DNA of 51,515 nt, from assembly GCA_023438065.1 (NCBI GenBank), contig JAEXRH010000019.1, positions 1 to 51,515 of the forward strand, given 5' to 3'. Positions 37,001-44,635 of the stretch are shown here, piece by piece; the first letter of the stretch is position 1, and every line of letters starts with the position of its first letter. The notes under the pieces are model-generated. The model saw nothing but the letters and a program-made list of their open reading frames with translations. It did no database searches and was not told where the DNA came from. The translations under genes and the position numbers were made by a program. This stretch comes from Spirochaetota bacterium (GTDB lineage: Bacteria > Spirochaetota > Spirochaetia > Treponematales > Treponemataceae).

Positions 37001-39202
37001 CTGTCGAGAATCAGAGAACAACAAGACTTTTCTTCCCTCATTAATTAAGCTTGATTTCGGCGGTTGTAGTTCAAATTGTGCTTTTGTTAGGTTGTAAAAC
37101 GGAATGTTCCCCTTTGTTGACAAGTCCACCGGTTTCTTAAGTGGCATTAACTTCTTGCATTTTGGACACACATTGAAAGTATAAGATTGCGTTTTGTTAT
37201 CCCATTTATCACTGTAGACTACAAGAAGTAATGATTCATCTTCTTTGGGTGTGATATAGAGTCTCCCTGTTAGTGGGTCAAGAGAGCCGAGTTTATCGTT
37301 TATTCCTCGACGATAATTCTGTGGAACAATATAAAGCAACATCTCCTTAAGTGAATTAGCGTCTCCGTTTAGTCCTCGTTGAGGGAAAACGTACCAGTAT
37401 GGTTGTCCATCAGTCATTTGAACATATACCCGATAATATAACGCCCCACATTTTATATGGTTCACAAGTTCATAGATTCTACCACCACAATCACATTTTT
37501 CCTTAGGTACTGATACGACCCTACCTAGGGGAATCCTCTCATTCTCAGATGACTTGGCACATGTGCATTGGGGACTAGAACAGGCATACAGCCCCTGAAG
37601 TCCCCTTAAGAACATATGCAACCTTACAGGGAACAATATGTTACCATCTTTTGCAGCAAGCGACACAATTACTAACAGCGCATCCAGAGCACTCTCACTA
37701 TTAGATGCATTTTCGAAAATGACTGTTTTGAGTTCACTATATGATTTAGCTCCATCACGGCATAGTGTATTTAGCTTAACAAAAGCTTCGTATTGGGGTA
37801 AGTTGTCAAACAGCCATCTCTGGGCATCTTCAATACTATAATCCGCCGGTAGTTCAGTATTAAATATATGTCTAGCAAACTCTCTTATCCTACCAACAAT
37901 GGCCTCGCCCTGAACCTGTTCGGTTCCAATTTTGACTAATGCGTCAATATTTGTTTCTATCTTGACTATATCTGGAACAGGTTCCTTTGAGCCAAACAGA
38001 AACTCACACAGCGAAGCGTCTTTCCCAGTTAAGCCTGAATAGAAATCATGAATTGCTATTCTTTCGCCTTGTGGCATGCTTGCTGTTGTAAGGATAAACT
38101 GAACACGTTCTTTTGTGATTCCCAAGCGGTAGAACAGGCGCTCAAGCAGGAGGGCGATTTCACCACCTGCAGAACCGCGGTACATATGTGCCTCATCCAG
38201 GACAATTAGTAGTCTGTTTTCTTCTGATTCATCAAGCCATATCTTTGTTTGGTCCCATATATTGGTTTCGCGTTGCCTCATCAACATGAATTCAAGCATT
38301 GAATAGTTTGTTATAAGAATATCAGGAGGACAATTTTGAATCTCAAATCTTGTTATTAGTTCTGCATCATAAGGAGAAGGCATATGAACATTCTTCTCCA
38401 AATTATCAATAAACACTTCAAGTCCATTTTCTCCAAATCTAGATGGATACTTAGATATACTCTTTAGCCCATTAATATTGCTCAATTGGCGACGCTGTAC
38501 TTCAATATCAGCATTTGTGTCAACGAGATAGTTATCGCGGTATGTCTTAGCGAGTTCTTTATTGCTGGATGACTTCTCTTTTCCCGAGTAAGGAGTTCTC
38601 CCGGTATACATCCCGAAATGTGGTATTCGCGTGGCATGAGTATCCTTTGTGAATATCTCTAAGAACTTCTCGTTTCCAATTATCCCTCTAAACCGAGCTA
38701 ATTGGTCTGATACTAAAGCATTCATCGGATAAATGATAATGGTTCGAACAGCATTCTTCCTAAATGACTCAGGTTTCCTTATAGCCTCGCTGAAGCACTT
38801 AGCTATGATAGGCCACAAGAAACACTCTGTTTTACCTGAACCTGTGCCAGTTGAGACAAACAAATCTCGTCCACTTAGTGAAGTTTCAAGTGCAACAACC
38901 TGATGCTCAAAAGGGTCAGAGAAAACGCCTAGCTTTGCATTTATAAGTTTTTGTAATGACGCCTTAACTCCTTGTTCTATAGATGACTTAATAATACCTT
39001 CAGTTATTTTTTTATATGAGGCTGAGGTCTCAATGTATGGCTCACGAGCTATACTTGAATGCTCTGAACAAAGTTCACCAAGGATGTCATCCACATAAAG
39101 CAACAACATCTCACTGTTAGCTAAATAGTCTGACTTTATGTAATTCTTTAATCTATCGCGAATTGCTGCATAATATTGATGAATCCCATTTGCACTATTC
39201 AT
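34010..39202 (-). CDS. Large DEAH helicase with C-terminal DUF1998 (DruE-like)
   Basis: 1730 residues. A superfamily 2 helicase: Walker A FVSTGTGSGKTE (about 117-125), VLDEAHMYRGSAGGE (DEAH about 336), TTASMPQGER (motif III) and QRAGRAGRKNVG (motif VI, about 1125). Two zinc-ribbon sites are visible (CNKCGKLSPYKVGDYCGAC; CSECNWF...CPYCGS). The C-terminus has the DUF1998 signature CECSRSCKNCLDNYWNQKHHSMFDRHL (about 1620). This fusion of helicase and DUF1998 at 1700-2100 residues is the hallmark of DruE of Druantia; in DISARM the two parts are separate proteins. AAGGAG precedes the ATG; it overlaps the upstream gene by 8 bases. Expected to be the DNA-translocating effector core of the system. 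Confidence 0.88.
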   Translation of the reverse strand: MNSANGIHQYYAAIRDRLKNYIKSDYLANSEMLLLYVDDILGELCSEHSSIAREPYIETSASYKKITEGIIKSSIEQGVKASLQKLINAKLGVFSDPFEHQVVALETSLSGRDLFVSTGTGSGKTECFLWPIIAKCFSEAIRKPESFRKNAVRTIIIYPMNALVSDQLARFRGIIGNEKFLEIFTKDTHATRIPHFGMYTGRTPYSGKEKSSSNKELAKTYRDNYLVDTNADIEVQRRQLSNINGLKSISKYPSRFGENGLEVFIDNLEKNVHMPSPYDAELITRFEIQNCPPDILITNYSMLEFMLMRQRETNIWDQTKIWLDESEENRLLIVLDEAHMYRGSAGGEIALLLERLFYRLGITKERVQFILTTASMPQGERIAIHDFYSGLTGKDASLCEFLFGSKEPVPDIVKIETNIDALVKIGTEQVQGEAIVGRIREFARHIFNTELPADYSIEDAQRWLFDNLPQYEAFVKLNTLCRDGAKSYSELKTVIFENASNSESALDALLVIVSLAAKDGNILFPVRLHMFLRGLQGLYACSSPQCTCAKSSENERIPLGRVVSVPKEKCDCGGRIYELVNHIKCGALYYRVYVQMTDGQPYWYVFPQRGLNGDANSLKEMLLYIVPQNYRRGINDKLGSLDPLTGRLYITPKEDESLLLVVYSDKWDNKTQSYTFNVCPKCKKLMPLKKPVDLSTKGNIPFYNLTKAQFELQPPKSSLINEGRKVLLFSDSRQNAAKLAFDLSKSSDADAFRQAVMLASLLLDADGKEHSLSDLYPAFIDVCIQSKLTFFSGRSKDKFLDDKRKFASSRARAERRGRRIDYTALSTEYRSLPDDYYEQLLTFFTESPRSFKDIGIGFLAPLATVLDDCIDDLDDIGITVDTEMLYKILVLMFWDVMDDSAALGEVIHDDIRKGLPGRSKSQVFGLGYDFSTSLDKTYIKRIQQALDFSDSTMSKVIEKVRDLFFASSTANRYYIKLSVVKIEITGEDFTWYRCNKCGKLSPYKVGDYCGACFDSTELTLISESELTRYDFWRIPVLMALQKKERIHTIDTEEHTAQLSHKEVHSDTWSRTEKYEMRFQDISAGENGEDSIDVLSCTTTMEVGIDIGSLTAVGLRNIPPMRENYQQRAGRAGRKNVGISTIVTYASGGTHDSHYFLHPEEMISGTPRKPWIDRDNPKIRQRHINMLSLNGFMSMPTMSAMYDGIVDIGIITFCEQYRGNFIEYAQQFEKRSGLSVGATIVHFEEICRLVLAEGKRDQYVNNNNETPAFDVFYREGFIPSYSFPKNVVRFFVEKESERGRNSPREIQYAPERDIAVALSEYAPGRFVTIDKKKYKSGGIYANPRPKGFETNQAEFYFNNSDYYKDISICSECNWFGLDKEDEIMTNCPYCGSEIVKNRMLRPWGFSPANGDEVKNEDEDEQYTYAEAPYYSYVPDDTHLNAFCDSRIRFTNLPDRKVLTVNMGKSKNGFNVCKKCGGAEVSVPNGNGAYSFSQPYHDRHICRHDGTVAAGVFLGYEFLTDMFMLDIAYDAGILVCNGSAEEKIILRAAVTTLHETFKKAVSLVLDIDYNEINGGWRPSNQRNDGAHIEMFFYDNLTSGAGYSSIIGSVLGKVLDTSRDILTQCECSRSCKNCLDNYWNQKHHSMFDRHLGLQLLNYAQYGDIPDDYSMTEQDAYLAPLHRLISEDGKQKNVEFEVIPSLRKKPQNTRLKMYLNPNDLTDWLPNSFMEYKNL

Positions 39203-40223
39203 AATTATTTCTCCTTACTATTGTAAAACCGATATTCTCAAGAACAACGAGAGCATCTTCCAACAATGATGCCCTAATGATAAAGCTTCTATTGTCGCAG
39301 GCAGAACGCTCCGGCCATGCTAGAAGTAAAAGAAAATAGTACTCGCGATTCGGCAAGAGACCACTTACTCGTATCTTGAAATACTCATCATCTATCTTTA
39401 AAGCCCAAGCTTTTTGCGGATTCTCATAATGACGTTTCAGGGAATAATAGAGCCGCCTATACTCACCAGATGTAAAACTATCATGATAAACATCTGCCAC
39501 TTCATCTACAAACCGAATACCGTTTGATGTTTTCATTACTCTATAGAAGGGCCCGAATTCGGACCTACGAGCCACAGAGAATGTGGTCTCCAGTTTTCTC
39601 CCCCAAGACCGAAAGGGTGCTCGAGTTGATAATGGATTGAAGTACTCCAACTCATCAGTATTAATATCCCTTTCATAAAAATCAATTGGGTCAAACTTCG
39701 CTCTAACATACTCATCACATGATAAGTCATCTCGAATTAGGAATTCCTTTACTTTCACTTCATATATGGTTGGCGTTGAGAAAACACCTAATCCATTAAT
39801 ACAAGAGTCTATTGGCAGAAAGCCGAATAACAACGATTGGTTTCCGAGTTTTATACTACGACCGTAATTGGCTACTCGATTATGATTTGTAACATCATCT
39901 AGAAGATATCCCGTTTCCTCATAAACCCTACGGATAAAGACAGACAAACTGCTCTGCTTCATATTCTGGTCAACAAGCCTATTTGCTATGATTGGAAAAA
40001 GTTCGAGATACCTCCCAAGCAACTCATTAAGTGAACGAGTCTGACCATGCTTTGTAGTCCCAACATTTGAGTTAGAACTTTTACTCCCAAGCGCGAGACA
40101 CCACTGCCCTAAAGCGGAGTAACAAACTCGATATATAAAAGACTCATCTATTTCATTACGATAGCGATGAATTCTCATATCGGCTGACATAGAGTCAATC
40201 AAATCAATAACTATGAGAACCAC
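39195..40223 (-). CDS. Unknown protein of the DruE-like operon
   Basis: Up to 342 residues, not recognised and without membrane segments. Features are a helical N-terminal half and a C-terminal segment LPNREYYFLLLLAWPE. The start is uncertain: AGGAGG (inside the end of the upstream gene) is followed at ideal spacing by ATA rather than a usual start codon; GTG 40223 overlaps the ribosome site itself, and ATG 40190 lies about 32 bases after it. The reading frame overlaps both neighbours (13 and 8 bases), so it belongs to the same functional unit. By position it could correspond to an accessory Dru subunit, but I see no sequence evidence for this. Confidence 0.7.
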   Translation of the reverse strand: MVLIVIDLIDSMSADMRIHRYRNEIDESFIYRVCYSALGQWCLALGSKSSNSNVGTTKHGQTRSLNELLGRYLELFPIIANRLVDQNMKQSSLSVFIRRVYEETGYLLDDVTNHNRVANYGRSIKLGNQSLLFGFLPIDSCINGLGVFSTPTIYEVKVKEFLIRDDLSCDEYVRAKFDPIDFYERDINTDELEYFNPLSTRAPFRSWGRKLETTFSVARRSEFGPFYRVMKTSNGIRFVDEVADVYHDSFTSGEYRRLYYSLKRHYENPQKAWALKIDDEYFKIRVSGLLPNREYYFLLLLAWPERSACDNRSFIIRASLLEDALVVLENIGFTIVRRNNYE

Positions 40224-41797
40224 CTCCTAAGCAAGTTTTTATATTGGCAGTGTCCATTATCGCCTACATACTTATTGAGACGCTCAGAAACAGAGAATGG
40301 CTCAACATTAAGTACATCCATACAATATGGCAAAATATCAAATGACAATAGCCGTATCAGCCTATCTTCATCAGTGACCAACGAGGACTTATATTCAGCA
40401 AGAGACCTACTTACACCGATATCCACAAGCACATCCTTAAGGAAATCTGACCACACCTTATCAGGGTCCATAACAGAACGTGATACATCGGTCTCTTCAG
40501 TAAAAGTTGGGTCTTCAGTCAAGTTCTTCTCATTACTGAATGCTGCAATTCTAGCAATGCTTGCATAGTGACAGTACTTCATAAACTCATCTGAAACATA
40601 GCGAAGAGTCCTATCATACGCAACCGTCAAAAATACTATCTTCCCCTTATATTTTTCAACAACGGACGCTATAATCATTTCATCATAGTTTCCTATATAG
40701 TTATCAAAGCATACAATTCGTTCACTTGACCCTAAAAGACTCTCAATATCTTGCATGGTTACGTCAGGCGAGTATAAAGAAGTCATCACATCGGGCTTTC
40801 CCACAAGCGCATTTGAAACACATTTCATTAGTGCACGCCCACTAGTTCGACTTATAAGAATCGGTTTCCCTGTAAATAGAACGTCAGTAATATAATCTAG
40901 TAGCAGTGAGTAGTAATCTGATTCTATAACGATTCCCAAGTTCTCAAGGTTATATCTTATGTTATCTTTAAATTCATCCATATCTCTTGGGCATTTTACA
41001 TTAGAGGATACAGATTGCCCTATATGCCTATTGATTGTTTCTCTTTCTGCTTTTTCGTTCATTCTTTTCTCAAGCTGTTGTTTTTCTATTCGCATGAGTG
41101 ATAATTCATTCTTTAATTGCCTTATACATTCATCACGTTCAAGTATTTTTTCTCTATGTGTCTCAATTTCCAGCTCTCTTGAATTGATTTCCTCCCTTAA
41201 TGCCTCAAGGCCTGCATTTATATGCTTTAGTCTATCATTATCAACAGAGTATTCACGCAACTTCTTGCTTGCATTTTGTATGTCATTTTGAATTCTTGAA
41301 ATCTCATCTTCATATCTTGACATAGAAGACTCATATTCTCTTTGCTTCTCATCTATCTTCTGTTTCTCTTCATTTATATCTCTAATCCTTTTTATACTAT
41401 GACTTAACAGTGAAATGTACTCATCTGATAACTCCGCGGAAGTTAGTTTCAGATAGATACTTATGTTGTCGACAAAAAAGCAAAGGGGGAAAGTTTTCAA
41501 CCAAGCAGACTCTTTACTCTCTCCTCTTTCCATGTTTTTTTCAATCTCGCGTTGTATCTCATACAACCAACGTGAAATATGCTTCTCAAGGAAAGAAGAT
41601 ATGTAAGGCACAGTGCGATTCCTAAATAGAATCGTACAGATTTGTTCTTGGCTTCTCAATCCTTGCGGTCTAAATCCAGGTACTACTTTGGCAAAATCTT
41701 TAGGGTACTTTTTAAAATACAGAATCGAATCTTGTTGTGGTATTACTGAACAAATATACCTTATTTCTTCATCGGTCAAAGACTGCAGATAGTTCAT
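40211..41797 (-). CDS. Coiled-coil protein with NTPase-like C-terminus
   Basis: 528 residues. Residues about 129-266 are a long charged coiled coil (KIDEKQREYESSMSRYEDEIS..., EIETHREKILERDECIRQL). The C-terminal 250 residues resemble an AAA/P-loop fold in layout: TGKPILISRTSGRALMKCV where a Walker A would be, ERIVCFDNYIGNYDE as a Walker B-like strand, and KIVFLTVAYDRTLRYVSDEFMKYC after it. The phosphate-binding GxxxxGKS is not intact, so it is probably inactive or a structural sensor. The ATG overlaps the upstream stop (ATGA). No family recognised. Confidence 0.72.
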   Translation of the reverse strand: MNYLQSLTDEEIRYICSVIPQQDSILYFKKYPKDFAKVVPGFRPQGLRSQEQICTILFRNRTVPYISSFLEKHISRWLYEIQREIEKNMERGESKESAWLKTFPLCFFVDNISIYLKLTSAELSDEYISLLSHSIKRIRDINEEKQKIDEKQREYESSMSRYEDEISRIQNDIQNASKKLREYSVDNDRLKHINAGLEALREEINSRELEIETHREKILERDECIRQLKNELSLMRIEKQQLEKRMNEKAERETINRHIGQSVSSNVKCPRDMDEFKDNIRYNLENLGIVIESDYYSLLLDYITDVLFTGKPILISRTSGRALMKCVSNALVGKPDVMTSLYSPDVTMQDIESLLGSSERIVCFDNYIGNYDEMIIASVVEKYKGKIVFLTVAYDRTLRYVSDEFMKYCHYASIARIAAFSNEKNLTEDPTFTEETDVSRSVMDPDKVWSDFLKDVLVDIGVSRSLAEYKSSLVTDEDRLIRLLSFDILPYCMDVLNVEPFSVSERLNKYVGDNGHCQYKNLLRRWFS

Positions 41798-43233
41798 ATG
41801 CGACCTGCCCTAATAAAGCATTTTGCTACAGCATTAATTCTTCCAGTCTTCTCACAGATACACAGATAAGAATAAGCTATTGGACTTATGCTTTGAATAT
41901 CATAAGCATTCCAGCTAAACTCCTCAGTTCTTTTATAATGCATGAGTATATCATGAAGCAATCGCTCGCCATCCCATGATTCCGAACAATCAATCGCTGA
42001 AATTACGCGGTCAAGATACCCACTTGTGTAATGATTAACCTTGCTCGAAGGAGTCATAATAATCGACATACCCTTGCTTATTTTTGTCACTCCATAACAG
42101 TTGAATAAAAACGATTCATTATCAGATGCAACATACTTTTTGCTAGTCTCGTATTGAACAGCGATTTTCTCATATTCAATTAATTCTCTCTTGCATTTAT
42201 CTAGAATTATTTCTACATTTTTCTTGTACACTTTTATCCGGTCATTTATTAATACCTTCGTGACACCTTGACCCTCCCGATATATGTCTTCAGCAACTGT
42301 ATTTATTGTCCCATGGGCATGCATGTCGAATGATGAGAACATGAAGACTTTATCACGATATACGCTGAATGAATTATCTATTCTTGGAGAAGGAGGCCAA
42401 AGCAATGTCATGGTCTCGTTGTCTTCCAATCTGTACTTCCATGACTTAAGCTGTTCAACAATCCTCGGCGCTTTCTTCGGGATTTCTATTACGACACCAG
42501 TGAAGTTTCGTTCCATTGTTCTGAATTTGAAGTCTTTACGAATAGTCACATCGTTACTAAACACTGACCTATCGAATGCTTGTGAAAACACAGCAAGATA
42601 AGTGGTATTTGTATATAGAGTATCCGATTGAACAAGCTTTGCTCGATATGACTCATCAATATCTGAGTTAATTTTAAAAAATGAAGGGTATGCGAATCCA
42701 TTGCCGTCTGTTCGAAACAACACATATCTTCGATGCACAGGGTCATTCGTTGATGATATGTAATAATTTAAAGAGAATTTCTCAAGCGGTATCATTTCGG
42801 TAACATCAGGTATGAATCTTCTTCGATTTATCGGCACATTAACAAATGGTTCATTGTTGTAGGCACTCTTCAAATACAGACAAACTCCAATTTTTTCACA
42901 TACTGATATCTCTTCAAGACTAAACTTGACTCCAACGGAAAAGAGTTTAGTATCACTCGAAAATACGAACTCAACCCTGTCTCTATTTCTTCGATTAGCA
43001 AGCGCTCGACTGATTATGGTGCTTCGATTCCCATAATACAACTCGCACGCAGCATTGTTATTGCCATTTCTATGCCGAAAATGTGTGATTTGCTCATTGC
43101 TATCAACAGCACATAGATGCACTTCTTCCCAACAATTAGGGCACTCATATCGATACGGCTCAAATCCATAACTATGTGCTGCTGTTTCAGCATCAACATA
43201 GTCAGATAATATTGTGTCGTATGCCTTCCTCAT
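41794..43233 (-). CDS. Protein with CoiA-like zinc-binding N-terminus, first gene of the operon
   Basis: 479 residues from ATG 43233 (GAAGAGGAA lies upstream; GTG 43254 would add seven residues). The N-terminal 80 residues contain YECPNCWEEVHLCAVDSNEQ, HFRHRNGNNNAACELYYGN, i.e. the C-x2-C ... HFxH ... C pattern of the CoiA-like N-terminal domain found in competence and nuclease-associated proteins. The rest is not recognised and has no clear catalytic motif. It leads a five-gene overlapping operon ending in the methylase and vsr remnant. A role in binding DNA or recruiting other subunits is an inference. Confidence 0.7.
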   Translation of the reverse strand: MRKAYDTILSDYVDAETAAHSYGFEPYRYECPNCWEEVHLCAVDSNEQITHFRHRNGNNNAACELYYGNRSTIISRALANRRNRDRVEFVFSSDTKLFSVGVKFSLEEISVCEKIGVCLYLKSAYNNEPFVNVPINRRRFIPDVTEMIPLEKFSLNYYISSTNDPVHRRYVLFRTDGNGFAYPSFFKINSDIDESYRAKLVQSDTLYTNTTYLAVFSQAFDRSVFSNDVTIRKDFKFRTMERNFTGVVIEIPKKAPRIVEQLKSWKYRLEDNETMTLLWPPSPRIDNSFSVYRDKVFMFSSFDMHAHGTINTVAEDIYREGQGVTKVLINDRIKVYKKNVEIILDKCKRELIEYEKIAVQYETSKKYVASDNESFLFNCYGVTKISKGMSIIMTPSSKVNHYTSGYLDRVISAIDCSESWDGERLLHDILMHYKRTEEFSWNAYDIQSISPIAYSYLCICEKTGRINAVAKCFIRAGRI

Positions 43234-43330
43234 ATAGTATCTGTTCCTCTTCACCTAGCTATAAAAAGACCATCTTCTCTCAATTATGAATTCTTCATAG
43301 TGCTCTTTTTACAACTTTTTGGTTGGTTCA

Positions 43331-43355
43331 GTGTTTTCCACTCTCTAGAAAACAC
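43331..43355. promoter_or_regulatory. 8-bp inverted repeat in the leader of the defence-like operon
   Basis: GTGTTTTC and GAAAACAC separated by nine bases, just downstream of the predicted transcription starts. Could be an operator or a leader hairpin. Confidence 0.4.
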
Positions 43356-43391
43356 ACCCACATTTGTTCATTATAGGTTCAAACATATATA

Positions 43392-43420
43392 ACTCTATCC
43401 CACCCATTTTCTACTGTCAA
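43392..43420 (-). promoter_or_regulatory. Probable promoter of the defence-like operon
   Basis: Minus-strand TTGACA (43415-43420), 17-base spacer, TAGAGT (43392-43397). A perfect TATAAT also lies at 43370-43375 but with no good -35. The leader is 110-140 bases long. Confidence 0.5.
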
Positions 43421-43593
43421 CAATGCGAACACAGGTAGTCTATGTCTTTCTATATCCATTTTATCCTTTTTTGTGCAATTTCATCAATAATGCATGAAAA
43501 AACGAGAGAGAACATTACGACGGTTTTGTGTATCTCACTTCTACCTTGCTACCTATCTCAGACCAAATCGACCCATTTTCCCGTTTTCGAGTG

Positions 43594-43840
43594 TATTGAC
43601 ATTCCATGTGATGAACACCTGAGGGCATCAGGCAAATTAGTTACGTGAACACCTTCAGTTGTATCCCCGAAAACACTGTGACCAATTAACTGCACCAATG
43701 CCCATAACATGTTTGAACCTTGACAACAGAATACTCCATATCACGAGTCCGATTCCGAGCTCGAACGTGGTCGAACCGTTTTTCGCTTATCAAGGCTATT
43801 GACACAGCATATGATGAGCACATGAACACAGGCAAATGAA
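43594..43840 (+). repeat. Imperfect direct repeat of about 45 bp
   Basis: Copies at about 43594-43640 and 43797-43838 share TATTGACA, then ATGTGATGAACAC/ATATGATGAGCAC and AGGCAAATTA/AGGCAAATGA. They lie in the 740-base region between the defence-like operon and the gene at 43998, where I find no long gene. A 68-codon frame at 43442 has no ribosome site. Confidence 0.4.
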
Positions 43841-43864
43841 TGAAGACAGAAGGAGGTTGTCACA

Positions 43865-43897
43865 ATGCCTACACATCAGCATAGCCCGCCCACCTAA
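43865..43897 (+). CDS. Possible 10-residue leader peptide MPTHQHSPPT
   Basis: An AAGGAGG ribosome site (43850-43856) lies at ideal distance before an ATG with only ten codons before TAA. It precedes the gene at 43998 by 100 bases. The strength of the site argues that it is translated; a regulatory leader is possible. Confidence 0.35.
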   Translation: MPTHQHSPPT

Positions 43898-43997
43898 TCC
43901 GAATGAGGTAGTACCGAGTATCTGTATCCAAAACAAAGGACCAGCACAACGCTCGAATATGAGCAAACACAGCAGCATGAATAATGGGAGGCAAATC

Positions 43998-44450
43998 ATG
44001 ACGTATATCGATGCCACATACTACGATGATATCAATGCAACCATCACGGGAGTATGGAAGGAGATAACTGAAAGGGCGATTGAAGTAGGGCAACGGCAAA
44101 GAAAACTCTGGGACTTCTATACTACCAACCTTGAGAATCCTGTTTACGCAACCTACATTCGTGAGAGCGGCTTGTGCTTTTCTTGCGTTTACTCCCAACT
44201 CGATGCCAGTCCGGATATCGATATCGCTAACACCAACAATGAAGCCATCAGTATGAAGGAACTCCTCAATACCCCCTTGGAAGAACTCATAATGACCGTC
44301 CACCATGAGGAGATAGGCGTCGCAATCGCAGAATACTCATTATGGGTATATCAAGAAGCAATTAGAACTGGCCAAGAGGAAGCCTTTTGGTATGGGGTCG
44401 TCTCGGTCAACGACTATCCTGAACATAGCAACGCCATTCCATCGATGTGA
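43998..44450 (+). CDS. Hypothetical protein
   Basis: 150 residues, not recognised. It is acidic with a helical N-terminus (MTYIDATYYDDINATITGVWKEITERAIEVGQ) and no membrane segments. GGGAGG lies before ATG 43998; the frame is open upstream but without another such site. It stands between the defence-like operon and the right-end integrase, on the plus strand. Perhaps another island accessory gene like those at 24-26 kb. Confidence 0.55.
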   Translation: MTYIDATYYDDINATITGVWKEITERAIEVGQRQRKLWDFYTTNLENPVYATYIRESGLCFSCVYSQLDASPDIDIANTNNEAISMKELLNTPLEELIMTVHHEEIGVAIAEYSLWVYQEAIRTGQEEAFWYGVVSVNDYPEHSNAIPSM

Positions 44451-44635
44451 CAAAATTTCAAGGGCTTATTAGTCAGCGACCTTTTGGTGGCATATGGTAA
44501 GCCTAATCAAGGTGTTGCACAAACGCCGCACTGTATGCAAAAACGCAGGATGACATGTGTAGAAAAGGCTATATATCGTCTTGCTGAGTGCTTTTCAACT
44601 CAGAAATCATGAATTTGAAATGGAGGAACAACTAT

